The notes under the pieces were generated by a model that did not search any database, was not told the DNA's origin, and saw nothing but the letters and a program-made list of their open reading frames with translations. The position numbers were made by a program, and so were the translations under genes. Shown one piece after another: positions 24,731-33,220 of a stretch of DNA of 64,000 nucleotides. Numbering within the stretch: the stretch's first letter is position 1; each line of letters opens with the position of its first letter. The DNA comes from Candidatus Rifleibacteriota bacterium (GTDB taxonomy: Bacteria; Riflebacteria; Ozemobacteria; Ozemobacterales; Ozemobacteraceae): positions 62,001-126,000 of the forward strand of contig JAKQQP010000233.1 of NCBI GenBank assembly GCA_029564115.1, in the 5' to 3' direction.

Positions 24731-25618
24731 CTAGCTGTTTTCATCGTTGTCGTCACAATATTGCCCGGTGTTTCTGATCATGAGAACAATTTTTTCGATC
24801 TGGTGGCAGATATTTTTTTCGGTGAAGATCACAAAAGCCGGTTTACCAGTCGCAACAGAGCGATCGAGCTGACCGTCTATAACTTTTCTGATTTCTGATT
24901 CGAGATTGCTCAGCTCAGGAAAAACATCGATAAAGGTTGAGCCAATGACATCGTTTTTGCGGTTTTTAACACGCAGATACTCGATTGCACTGCGGTTGAG
25001 CTGAAGAATAACACCCTCTCTATTCTGCACCACAACAAGGTCTGAAGCGTTTTCCATAACGTGGTAGGCACCGGCCTGGGCTTCCATGACCCGCTCCATC
25101 AGCCTGGCATTCATAATGGCAATTGCGGCGACCAAAGAAAAATTCTTGAGAATAGTCTGATCGGCCTCATCAAAATCACCATTTTGTTTGTTAACGACCT
25201 GAAACACCCCGATAAGTTCATTATTTATCAGAAGGGGGTGCGTAATCAGATTGCGGGTCTTTTTGCCGCTTTGTTCGTCAAAATGACGATTAAACTTCAA
25301 TTCAGGGTGAATACCGCCCAAATCACCATAAGCATCGCTGATATGAATACATTTTTTTTCAACCGCAGTATGACCGGCAATTGAAGTATTGTCGATCGGC
25401 ACAGTGATCTCTTTGATACCGTCGCTGTGTATGCTCTGCGAAGTCAGGCATTTGTCAAATGGATCCAGAAGATAAAGCGTGGCACCTTCGGCTTCAAGAA
25501 GAGTAGAAACATTGTCTACCAAAGCATCTAGCAGCTCTGAAACATCAAAAGTCGTGAGGAGCTTCTCACTCATAAGGATAATGTTTTCGAGACTCCGCAA
25601 TTTTTTCAGCTGATTCAT
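24731..25618 (-). CDS. GAF-PAS sensory protein
   Basis: A 295-residue soluble protein without a catalytic domain. An N-terminal helix leads into a GAF domain (about 15-165: LLTTFDVSELLDALVDNVST, EGATLYLLDP, LITHPLLINNELIGVFQVVN) followed by a PAS domain (about 175-290: AYHVMENASDLVVVQNREGV, LQLNRSAIEYLRVKNRKNDV). It lies three bases upstream of the receiver-kinase gene, so it is likely the input module supplying a signal to that kinase in trans. No ligand-specific residues recognised. Confidence 0.85.
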   Translation of the reverse strand: MNQLKKLRSLENIILMSEKLLTTFDVSELLDALVDNVSTLLEAEGATLYLLDPFDKCLTSQSIHSDGIKEITVPIDNTSIAGHTAVEKKCIHISDAYGDLGGIHPELKFNRHFDEQSGKKTRNLITHPLLINNELIGVFQVVNKQNGDFDEADQTILKNFSLVAAIAIMNARLMERVMEAQAGAYHVMENASDLVVVQNREGVILQLNRSAIEYLRVKNRKNDVIGSTFIDVFPELSNLESEIRKVIDGQLDRSVATGKPAFVIFTEKNICHQIEKIVLMIRNTGQYCDDNDENS

Positions 25619-25794
25619 GCTACTGGCCCCCGGTTATTTTATCAGAGCTGGGTATAATTCATGATATTACCCCAATGCCACCCCTTCAGCAACTTCAAAA
25701 AAAATCGGCCGACACACATTTTTTATAAAAAACACGTCGATTTCGCGACAGATGCATTTTATAATCAAGATGATCGACCAACCGGAGAGAATTT

Positions 25795-26565
25795 ATGCAG
25801 TTAAACCGTTGCAGCCTGATTCTGATTCTGATTCTGATTCCGTTGCAGATAACGATGGTTACCGCAACAGACAAAATTACATCGCCTGCCTCAATCGACG
25901 CGGCTGCAATAATAAAAACCGTTGAAACACAGTATCAGGGCCGCAGCTCTCACGGCACCGTCAGCATGACCATTAAAACCAGGCGATGGACGCGCACCAT
26001 TGTCATGGAAAGCTGGTCAGAAGGCCGAGACAAATTTCTTACCCGAATAATTTCACCGGCAAAAGAAAAAGGTACATGCACCCTTAAAGTTGCAAACGAT
26101 ATCTGGAACTATCTGCCAAACATCGACAGGCTGATAAAAATACCGGCAAGCCTTATGGGCGAAAGCTGGATGGGAAGTCATCTTACCAACGACGACCTGG
26201 TAAAAGACAATAAAATAGATGAGCTTTATCAGCTCGAGGTCACCGGGCAAAATGATGTCAGCATTGAAATTACAGGTGTCCCTCTGCCCGATGCAGCAGT
26301 TGTCTGGGGGAAAATCGTTTACAGAGTCGATACTGAAAAAATGATTCCGCTGACAGTCGATTTTTTTGATGAAGAAGGCGCAAAAGTTAGAACGATGACC
26401 TTCTCAGACGTAAAAAATCTCGGCGATCGCTGGCTTCCCATGCTGTTTCGAGTCGTTCCGACAGATAAACCGGAAGAATATACCGAGATGCATTACCAGA
26501 ATTTAAACTTTTCATTTGAGCCACCTCGCGATTTCTTTTCGCTGAAAACCCTCAGAAATAGATGA
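25795..26565 (+). CDS. LolA-like outer-membrane lipoprotein-sorting/lipid carrier protein
   Basis: A 256-residue exported protein with a signal peptide ending near ITMVTA. The mature part matches the COG2834 style (LolA/LolB-like half barrel): TRRWTRTIVMESWSEGRDKF, KEKGTCTLKVANDIWNYLP, LIKIPASLMGESWMGSHLTN, and ADAVVWGKI-type strands. Such proteins carry lipoproteins or lipids across the periplasm. A -10-like TATAAT (25760-25765) with a poor -35 lies upstream, and GGAGAG precedes the ATG. It overlaps the first permease by four bases and is the first gene of a five-gene export operon. Confidence 0.82.
   Translation: MQLNRCSLILILILIPLQITMVTATDKITSPASIDAAAIIKTVETQYQGRSSHGTVSMTIKTRRWTRTIVMESWSEGRDKFLTRIISPAKEKGTCTLKVANDIWNYLPNIDRLIKIPASLMGESWMGSHLTNDDLVKDNKIDELYQLEVTGQNDVSIEITGVPLPDAAVVWGKIVYRVDTEKMIPLTVDFFDEEGAKVRTMTFSDVKNLGDRWLPMLFRVVPTDKPEEYTEMHYQNLNFSFEPPRDFFSLKTLRNR
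25816..25839 (+). repeat. Four tandem CTGATT hexamers inside the signal peptide
   Basis: Four exact CTGATT units encode alternating Leu-Ile in the signal-peptide core of the LolA-like protein. Loss or gain of a unit keeps the reading frame and would change the hydrophobic core by two residues per step. Confidence 0.85.
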
Positions 26566-27794
26566 TAATACTGAAAATAGCCTGGCGCAATCTGTGGAGA
26601 AACCGCAGAAGAACGTATCTGACGATGGCCGCCATGTTTTTTGCCTGTACCATGCTGGTTTTTTCACTGGGCTACTACGATGGAATGCTGTGGAACATGA
26701 TCAACAATGCCACAAACAGAGAAGACGGCCACATATGCCTGGCCCGACCAGGATATCTCGACGTTCCCGCCATTGAAAATACCGTCACTGAGAACGAAGT
26801 GATGCAGGTTGTTGCAAGCGCTGCAATTTCTTATCGAGGTCTGTGCCCGAGACTGAACGCCTTTGCTCTGGTCAGTTGCGGCACTGCCGGTGAAAACAGA
26901 ACTCAGCCAGCAAAAATTATGGGAGTCAATTTTGCCGCCGAACTGCGCAGCAGCAAGCTGGCGGCAGATATTGTCGCCGGCAGCTTCCTGCAGGGAAATC
27001 AGGGAGAAATACTGCTGGGGCAGGCTTTGGCCAGAAAAATCAATGCCGCAACGGGTGACGAAATAGTTTTTTTCAGTAACGCCGCCGATGGTTCACTTGC
27101 CTCGGCACTGTTCAGGGTAACCGGCATTTTTTCATCCGGTGACAGTCTCAGAGACTCTGGTCTGGCAATCGTAAACATTGAAGAGCTGCAAAACTTGATG
27201 GTTCTGGAAAACCAGCTGCACAGCCTGCGGGTATTTTTATCTGACCCTGTGCAGGCCGATGTTACGGCAGCTCGAATTGCCGAAAACAGCGAATATATTG
27301 AAGTCAGACCCTGGAAAGCCATGTTTCCACAACTGGCAGATCTGCTTAACATGTGGCTGGCAGTTCAAATATTCACCGCGGCAATTTACTATGCAGCACT
27401 GGCACTCATAACATTCAACACAATGTATATGGCTTTTCTCGAAAGAAAACGCGAGTTTGCGGTGATGCAGGCCATAGGCATGACTCGCAAACGTCTTGCT
27501 GCCATGATTCTGGCAGAAAGCATGCTGCTTGCTCTCCTGTCAGGAATTCTTGGGGCAGTTACCGGAACCCTTATAAACACTGTCTTATATTATCACCCAA
27601 TAGACCTCACCGGCTGGATCAGCAACATAGCCTGGGGCGGAACACAGCTCAAAGCGGAAATATTCTGCGTACCATCGGCTCTTTCAACGGGAATACCTTT
27701 GTTTACAATGCTGCTTCTGGGGTTTCTGGTCGCCTTGTTGCCAACCATAAGGCTTTTCAGACTCAATCCGGTCGAAGCATTGCGGGAGACTTAA
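26562..27794 (+). CDS. FtsX/LolCE-type ABC transporter permease 1
   Basis: A 410-residue permease of the MacB/LolC/LolE type. A first helix (about 20-40) follows the typical amphipathic start MIILKIAWRNLWRNRRRTY; a large periplasmic domain (about 45-265) follows, then three helices in the C-terminal FtsX domain (MWLAVQIFTAAIYYAALALI, MILAESMLLALLSGILGAVT, FTMLLLGFLVALLPTIRLFR) with ERKREFAVMQAIGMTRKRL between. It ends RLNPVEALRET as FtsX-family proteins do. It overlaps the LolA-like gene by four bases and is one base from the second permease. Together they likely extract a lipid or lipoprotein from the inner membrane. Confidence 0.92.
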   Translation: MIILKIAWRNLWRNRRRTYLTMAAMFFACTMLVFSLGYYDGMLWNMINNATNREDGHICLARPGYLDVPAIENTVTENEVMQVVASAAISYRGLCPRLNAFALVSCGTAGENRTQPAKIMGVNFAAELRSSKLAADIVAGSFLQGNQGEILLGQALARKINAATGDEIVFFSNAADGSLASALFRVTGIFSSGDSLRDSGLAIVNIEELQNLMVLENQLHSLRVFLSDPVQADVTAARIAENSEYIEVRPWKAMFPQLADLLNMWLAVQIFTAAIYYAALALITFNTMYMAFLERKREFAVMQAIGMTRKRLAAMILAESMLLALLSGILGAVTGTLINTVLYYHPIDLTGWISNIAWGGTQLKAEIFCVPSALSTGIPLFTMLLLGFLVALLPTIRLFRLNPVEALRET

Positions 27795-27795
27795 A

Positions 27796-29028
27796 ATGCT
27801 GTGGCTGAAACTCGGCTGGCGAAATCTGCTGCGAAATCCGGCACGAAGCCTGGTACAACTGCTGGTTATTGCCGGCAGCCTGGCATTCGTCATCTGGGTG
27901 CAGAACATTTCAGCCGGAACCTACGCACGCATGATCAACGACGCAGTGCGCACCGGAAGCGGCCATCTGAGCCTGCACCACCCTGAATACATTTCGGAAA
28001 GACTTGATAAAATGTATTTCAGCCTTTCTGAGGCTCAAAAAACCATAACTGGAATTACAGAAATAGCAAGCGCTCTGCCGCGAGTTCAAATTGCCGGTCT
28101 GGCACGCAGCAGCAGGGAAAGTTCTGCTGCAATGCTTGTTGGCATCGACTTTGTTCTCGAAGCCAAATCAAACCCTCTGCTCAGCGCCAGAAGACTGCTG
28201 CATGGTAAACTGCCGCAAAACGAACCAGATCAGGCTTTTATCGGCTATAAACTTGCCGAAAGACTTCAGCTTAAAACGGGCAGCAAGTTCGTGACGATGT
28301 TTCAAGAATTTTCGGGAGATATCGCTTCAAAATTATTCAGAGTCGGGGGCATCTTCAAAAGCGGTGTTTCACAAATTGACAGCAACACAGTTTTTGTCAA
28401 CCACCAGACTATTGCCGCGAGTCTCGGCAACATCGACGCCGTGCACGAACTGGCCCTGCTGATCAAAGACATAGACAGGATAAGACCACTGCAGCAACAA
28501 CTGCAAAGCCGCTGCCCGGCAGATGCGGGCTTCAGGATCTTCAACTGGGAAGAAACCTCAAAACAGCTTGCGGACACGATAAAAATAGATCATGCCCAGT
28601 TCAAATTCATGATTTTTCTGCTGTTTGTCCTGGTTGCACTAGGCACAGTCAATCTTCTGCTGATGAGCATCCTGGAAAGATCCCGGGAATTTGGCCTGCT
28701 TCAGGCAATCGGTCTGGAAAAGAAAAAAATCGGGCTTCTGATTGCGGCTGAAGCTCTTGTTCTGGGGACGGTCGGCAGTGTCATCGGCCTGGCTGCGGGC
28801 AGCATTGCCAGCTATTACAGCTGGAAATACGGCATAGACATGAGTGCTCTGTTCAAAGAACAGGAAGTCGCGGGGCTTTTGTTTGAACCGATTATTTTCA
28901 GTGCCTGGAGCTGGAACTGGATGTTTGGTCTTAGCGGCGGAATGATAATTCTGGTATTCGCCGCTTCTATTTACCCGGCTCAAAAGGCCCTGGAAGTCAA
29001 CCCAGCCGATGCAATGCGTTCTCATTGA
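27796..29028 (+). CDS. FtsX/LolCE-type ABC transporter permease 2
   Basis: A second permease, also 410 residues, with the same layout: MLWLKLGWRNLLRNPARSL, one helix, a large periplasmic domain, then three helices with LERSREFGLLQAIGLEKKKI and the end YPAQKALEVNPADAMRSH. The two permeases are clearly paralogous in order and ends but divergent in the periplasmic domain, as in the LolC/LolE heterodimer. The next gene is the ATPase, 11 bases downstream. Confidence 0.92.
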   Translation: MLWLKLGWRNLLRNPARSLVQLLVIAGSLAFVIWVQNISAGTYARMINDAVRTGSGHLSLHHPEYISERLDKMYFSLSEAQKTITGITEIASALPRVQIAGLARSSRESSAAMLVGIDFVLEAKSNPLLSARRLLHGKLPQNEPDQAFIGYKLAERLQLKTGSKFVTMFQEFSGDIASKLFRVGGIFKSGVSQIDSNTVFVNHQTIAASLGNIDAVHELALLIKDIDRIRPLQQQLQSRCPADAGFRIFNWEETSKQLADTIKIDHAQFKFMIFLLFVLVALGTVNLLLMSILERSREFGLLQAIGLEKKKIGLLIAAEALVLGTVGSVIGLAAGSIASYYSWKYGIDMSALFKEQEVAGLLFEPIIFSAWSWNWMFGLSGGMIILVFAASIYPAQKALEVNPADAMRSH

Positions 29029-29039
29029 AGGGAAAAATT

Positions 29040-29738
29040 ATGAGCAGTGTCGAAATGAAAAATGTTTCCAGAATTTACCGCTCCGGCGGACTCGAAATAA
29101 AGGCAATCGATTCTCTCGACCTAAAAATCGAAGCTGGCGAATTTACCGTCATTGCCGGCCCTTCTGGAAGCGGCAAATCGACACTACTGAACCTGGCTGG
29201 TGGCCTTGACCGACCATCAGACGGCGAAGTTTTTCTCGATGGCGGGCTGCTCAACGACAAGAGCGACGACCAGCTCACCAGACAGCGCCTGTTTAAAGTC
29301 GGCTTCATTTTTCAGGCGTATAACCTGATACCGGTTCTCACCGCCTGGGAAAACATTCAATTCATTCTGCAGATGCAGGGAATACAAGAATCTGAGCATG
29401 AAAAACGCATCAGACCACTTCTAGAGGAACTCGGGCTGAATGGCCTCGAACACAGAAAACCTGCAGAATTGAGCGGTGGGCAGCAACAGCGGGTTGCCGT
29501 TGCCAGGGCTGTAATTGGCCAGCCATCAATAATTCTCGCCGATGAACCAACCGCCAACCTCGATTCAGAAACGGCAGTCAGTCTGCTAAGCCTTATGCGT
29601 CGCCTCAATCAGGAACAAAAAGTAACCTTTCTGTTCAGCTCTCATGACCCAATGGTTATAGACAAGGCCTGTCGGGTCATCAGGCTTCACGATGGTCGAA
29701 TAGCAGAAGACCTGAAAAAAACGACCGGACTGACATGA
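29040..29738 (+). CDS. LolD-like ABC transporter ATP-binding protein
   Basis: A 232-residue ATPase of the LolD/MacB/FtsE class that energises the two FtsX-type permeases. Motifs: Walker A GPSGSGKST (about 40-48), Q loop FIFQAYNLIPVLTAWEN, signature LSGGQQQRVAVARA, Walker B IILADEPTANLDSET and the H loop FLFSSHDP. The ATG at 29040 follows GAAGGGA at six bases; the TTG at 29025 is within the frame but not needed. It overlaps the beta-barrel gene downstream by four bases. Confidence 0.95.
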   Translation: MSSVEMKNVSRIYRSGGLEIKAIDSLDLKIEAGEFTVIAGPSGSGKSTLLNLAGGLDRPSDGEVFLDGGLLNDKSDDQLTRQRLFKVGFIFQAYNLIPVLTAWENIQFILQMQGIQESEHEKRIRPLLEELGLNGLEHRKPAELSGGQQQRVAVARAVIGQPSIILADEPTANLDSETAVSLLSLMRRLNQEQKVTFLFSSHDPMVIDKACRVIRLHDGRIAEDLKKTTGLT

Positions 29739-30973
29739 CAAATAGAACCAGACAGAGCTTTGCCGCATTTTTATGGCTGCTGTGCATCCTGCCTGCGGCA
29801 TTGCCTGCCGTCGAGATGACCCTTGCCTCAAGACAGATTTACACAGGAACCCGCCTGCCATCAGCTTTTGTCGAGAACAGCCAGCTTGAGAAACGCGATC
29901 ATCTTCTGCAGTCTTTGAATCGCTTCAGTTTCAGAACAGACCTCAGAGAACAGACTTTTCGTTTTGAATACGAATTGTCTACAAGCCTTTTCAGCAATAC
30001 ATCACAGATGGGGGGTGGTAGCTGGGCCGCCTCTGAAAGAGTCAGACCAATGAAGAAGTTCAAGACAGATACAGTTTTTCTGAACAGTTCAAAAACCCTC
30101 GTCAATGGTCAGATAGAAAGACTCGAAATGGCTTTCAGCTTTTCAAAATACGACGTTCAAATGGGCCGGCAGCCGATCAGCCTCGGAACCAGCCATTACG
30201 TATCAGTTTGTGATGTTCTGGCGCCTTTTCACCCCGGTTATCTCGATGGATCATTCAAGCCCGGCGTAGATGCCATCAGAATCAGAACGCAGGCTGGCCT
30301 TAGCGGCGAAATTGAACTGATATTCGTCGCAGCGGCAAAAAAAGCCGACAATACCATTATTGCCAGATTTCGCGACACCTACTCTGGCTTCGACATAGAA
30401 TCGGCGACCGGCCGATTCAGGCAAAGAAACTTTGCTTCGATCAGCTTCGAAGGCGAAAAGAGACGTTATAACATCTGGGGAGAAATGGCCCTGTTCGAAA
30501 GGCTGAGCGATGAACCCCATTTTGGCGGGTTCTCGCGACGATTCGCCGGATCATGGATAATTGGCGCAGAACGCAGCAGTGGGAACAAATGGCGGCATGG
30601 CATGGCCATCATGCACCAGGATTTTGGCGCCCGAGAAGTTTCACAGCTCAGCGAAGTCGCGGCAACACTTCCCTTCAGGCAGGGCTGGGCCTTCATGTCA
30701 GGCTCTGACTATCTGGTCGCCAACAGCAGTCGCGAAATGAACCCTCTGACCAGCCTGAACCTGAACATTATCGGTAATCTCAAAGACAGATCGAGCTTTA
30801 TTCAACCGGTTATCGATATCAGCACCGGCAACGAATCCGATTTGAGCATCTTTGGCTGGCTGAATACCGGCAAAAAACCAGACAATATCAACGGAGTATT
30901 GAAGCAGAATTCAGAGTTCGGCAGCCATGCCGTTGGCATCGGGCTTATATACAGACGCTACTTCGGCAACTGA
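29735..30973 (+). CDS. Predicted outer-membrane beta-barrel protein of the export cassette
   Basis: A 412-residue exported protein with a signal peptide (about 1-26) and alternating amphipathic strands throughout (FRFEYELSTSLFSN, MAFSFSKYDVQMGRQPISLG, GAERSSGNKWRHGMAIMHQD, SSFIQPVIDISTGNESDLSI) ending in an aromatic-rich segment GIGLIYRRYFGN. Strand pattern and QPISLG-like turns resemble beta-barrel porins and alginate-export type proteins. It is the last gene of the cassette (four-base overlap with the ATPase). The sequence CTTCGGCAA/TTGCCGAAG at 30961-30985 forms a hairpin over the stop codon and may end the transcript. Function in outer-membrane insertion or export is inferred from context. 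Confidence 0.72.
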   Translation: MTNRTRQSFAAFLWLLCILPAALPAVEMTLASRQIYTGTRLPSAFVENSQLEKRDHLLQSLNRFSFRTDLREQTFRFEYELSTSLFSNTSQMGGGSWAASERVRPMKKFKTDTVFLNSSKTLVNGQIERLEMAFSFSKYDVQMGRQPISLGTSHYVSVCDVLAPFHPGYLDGSFKPGVDAIRIRTQAGLSGEIELIFVAAAKKADNTIIARFRDTYSGFDIESATGRFRQRNFASISFEGEKRRYNIWGEMALFERLSDEPHFGGFSRRFAGSWIIGAERSSGNKWRHGMAIMHQDFGAREVSQLSEVAATLPFRQGWAFMSGSDYLVANSSREMNPLTSLNLNIIGNLKDRSSFIQPVIDISTGNESDLSIFGWLNTGKKPDNINGVLKQNSEFGSHAVGIGLIYRRYFGN

Positions 30974-31024
30974 GAATTGCCGAAGCAGCGCCTGTATCTG
31001 CAAAAGATAAAATTGCGTCAAGCT

Positions 31025-33106
31025 CTAGAACATGAACTTGAAGAGATTGAAAAATTCCATGCGCATTTTCTTCATGAAATCGCGATTCCAGCTCTGGACT
31101 TCTTCGAGAGAAATCTCACGGCAACGGGCGAAATCTTTGTCGAGCATCTGTTTAAAAACGCGGGCAACTCTGAAGTCTTCAAAGGCAATCACGTCTTCTG
31201 AGTCACTGCTGTGGCTGCGGGAATTAACGTTATATGCGCCGAGAGTAACCGCAAAACTGTCAAACAGACTGACTTTTGAATGAAGTGTCTGGGCACCCTG
31301 CCACTCAAAAATTCTGGCACCGGCACGTAGAACTTTTTCGTAAGATTCTCGACCAGCCCAGCCCCCGCTGGGGTGATTGTTCGATTCTATAGAATTGGTA
31401 ATGATCTTCACCTCGACACCACGCAGCACTGCGTCTTCGATAGCGGTAACCAGTCTGTCTGTAGGGATAAAATATGCTGACTGAAAAACTACTTGCTGGC
31501 GAGACCTGTTCAAGTAGATTTCGAAAAGATCGAGAATGTTGTCGTCTTTATCGCTGATCGGTGAGGTGGTTACGAACCTGGCGTCAGCACTTTCAACTAC
31601 GGGCGGAACAGCGAAGTAAACCGGAATTGGCCCACGAATGAGTTTGTCAACGTTCTTAAGCCCTTTAAAGGCGGTAACGTCGCCTTTGGCTTTTTTGTAT
31701 TTGCTCAGTTCACCTGTTTCATTCCATTTTTTCAGGGTCAGGTCTTCCCAGTTGCGTTCAAAAAGTTCGAGAATTTCGCGCACTACCGGGCCCTGTACTT
31801 CGACGTCGGTGTCACGCCAGCCGTATTCGGTTATTTCACCCTTGGCATATTCATCGCCGATATTCATGCCGCCAACGATAGCGATGGTCTCATCGATGAC
31901 AAACAGCTTCTGATGAGATCTGAAATTGGCTTTAACGACATTTTTAAGAATTGGGTTGTTGATAAGAACTTTGACGCCGGCATTGCGCAAACGCTGAATG
32001 ACGCCATCTTTTTTGCCAAACGAGAAAAAGTCATCGAGAATAAGGCGAACGTCGACACCACTCTGTGCTCGTTCGCACATGATATCAGTGAGGGTGTGCC
32101 CGGTCTCGTCATCCTGGAAAAGGAGAGTCTGCACATAGAGGCTCGACTGGGCGCGACGGGCATACTCAAAACGGTAATGAAAACTTGTTCTGCCGTTGGC
32201 CAGCAACCTGACACGATTGAGCGGCACCAGTCGCGATCTGGTCAAAGCATCGGCAGAGCCAGCCTGGTAAGTGTCAAGAACGGCAGCATCGAAAGCAACG
32301 AGAGCTCTCTCTAATTCATTCGCTTTGACCCGGCGTTGAACATTTTTAACTGTATAAGAACCCAGACTGAAAAGCTTAACCGGAATCGCCAGCCATGAGG
32401 TTGTAGAATATCTGCCCCAGGTGCTGGTTGCAGCCTGCTGCACCTGTCTGAATTCTTCACGTTTTTTTGCGACGACGGACTTCTGCTGCAACATTTTGAT
32501 ACGTGCCATTGCCTGACGTCTGCTTTCAGGATTACGGGTAGTTCTGGCGTGGTTCAACAGAATGGTCTGCGCCTGAGCAAAACTGCCCGTGCAGTCGAAA
32601 ACAAAATCAGCAAGCTTGAAGGTTGCCTCTTCTACAAGCGCCTGGTCCGGGCAGCTGGCAATAAAATCTTCGAGCTGCTTTTTGATGGCGGCAAATTTAG
32701 AATTGCGGTCGGGAGTGCTGAGAGCAAGAATTATTGCATCAAATTTTTTCTGATGTTCACTCTTTACCGGCCTGACTCTTGCGACACGAACCCTGTCGGG
32801 CTTGCTGGTATCAGTATCGCCGCGAACATCAGTCAGAACAGGCTCTGCAGATTCTTCAGAGTTAAAAGAAGCGGTAACTCCGATTGAATTGTAATAATCT
32901 TTACAGGCAACCTGCAAGTCAGCGGCCAGCTGCCTTATTGTCTGCTGATCCGCTCTATTGTCAACCGCCTCACGGTAACTTTTATAAACAGCCTGATAAC
33001 GGTCGAACAAAGCTTTGGCATCTTGCGCTGCAACACTAAGAATGCCAGCAAAGGCAAACACAAGCAAAAAGGCCAGTGCTTTAAATCTGTTTGTCTTTTC
33101 AGTCAT
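31025..33106 (-). CDS. Phospholipase D-like (cardiolipin synthase-type) protein with long N-terminal extension
   Basis: A 693-residue exported or membrane-associated protein. A signal peptide (about 9-27) is followed by about 290 residues of helical region, then two HKD motifs of the PLD superfamily: FRSHQKLFVIDETIAIVGGM with NIGDEY, and LHSKVSLFDSFAVTLGAYN with VNSRS. Both motifs are H-x-K-x4-D complete, so the active site should be functional. ClsC-type enzymes condense phosphatidylglycerol or use phosphatidylethanolamine to make cardiolipin. The N-terminal region (YNSIGVTASF, PDQALVEEATFKLADFVFDC) has tetratricopeptide-like helices and is unusual for the family. It stands alone, convergent with the beta-barrel gene. 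Confidence 0.85.
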   Translation of the reverse strand: MTEKTNRFKALAFLLVFAFAGILSVAAQDAKALFDRYQAVYKSYREAVDNRADQQTIRQLAADLQVACKDYYNSIGVTASFNSEESAEPVLTDVRGDTDTSKPDRVRVARVRPVKSEHQKKFDAIILALSTPDRNSKFAAIKKQLEDFIASCPDQALVEEATFKLADFVFDCTGSFAQAQTILLNHARTTRNPESRRQAMARIKMLQQKSVVAKKREEFRQVQQAATSTWGRYSTTSWLAIPVKLFSLGSYTVKNVQRRVKANELERALVAFDAAVLDTYQAGSADALTRSRLVPLNRVRLLANGRTSFHYRFEYARRAQSSLYVQTLLFQDDETGHTLTDIMCERAQSGVDVRLILDDFFSFGKKDGVIQRLRNAGVKVLINNPILKNVVKANFRSHQKLFVIDETIAIVGGMNIGDEYAKGEITEYGWRDTDVEVQGPVVREILELFERNWEDLTLKKWNETGELSKYKKAKGDVTAFKGLKNVDKLIRGPIPVYFAVPPVVESADARFVTTSPISDKDDNILDLFEIYLNRSRQQVVFQSAYFIPTDRLVTAIEDAVLRGVEVKIITNSIESNNHPSGGWAGRESYEKVLRAGARIFEWQGAQTLHSKVSLFDSFAVTLGAYNVNSRSHSSDSEDVIAFEDFRVARVFKQMLDKDFARCREISLEEVQSWNRDFMKKMRMEFFNLFKFMF

Positions 33107-33152
33107 AAATACCCCGCTGAAACCATAGATTTTTTTAATTATACCCTAATAT

Positions 33153-33198
33153 CAAAAATGCGCCAGAGGGAGGGGCGAGGCCACTCAGCCGGCGCATT
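33153..33198 (-). terminator. Terminator of the TAXI/GGDEF transcription unit
   Basis: On the minus strand AATGCGCC (33191-33198) pairs with GGCGCATT (33157-33164), and the stem runs into TTTTTGAT. The loop is about 26 bases and pyrimidine-rich. It lies 23 bases after the TAXI gene stop. Confidence 0.7.
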
Positions 33199-33220
33199 CA
33201 CACACAAAGGGATGACCGTC

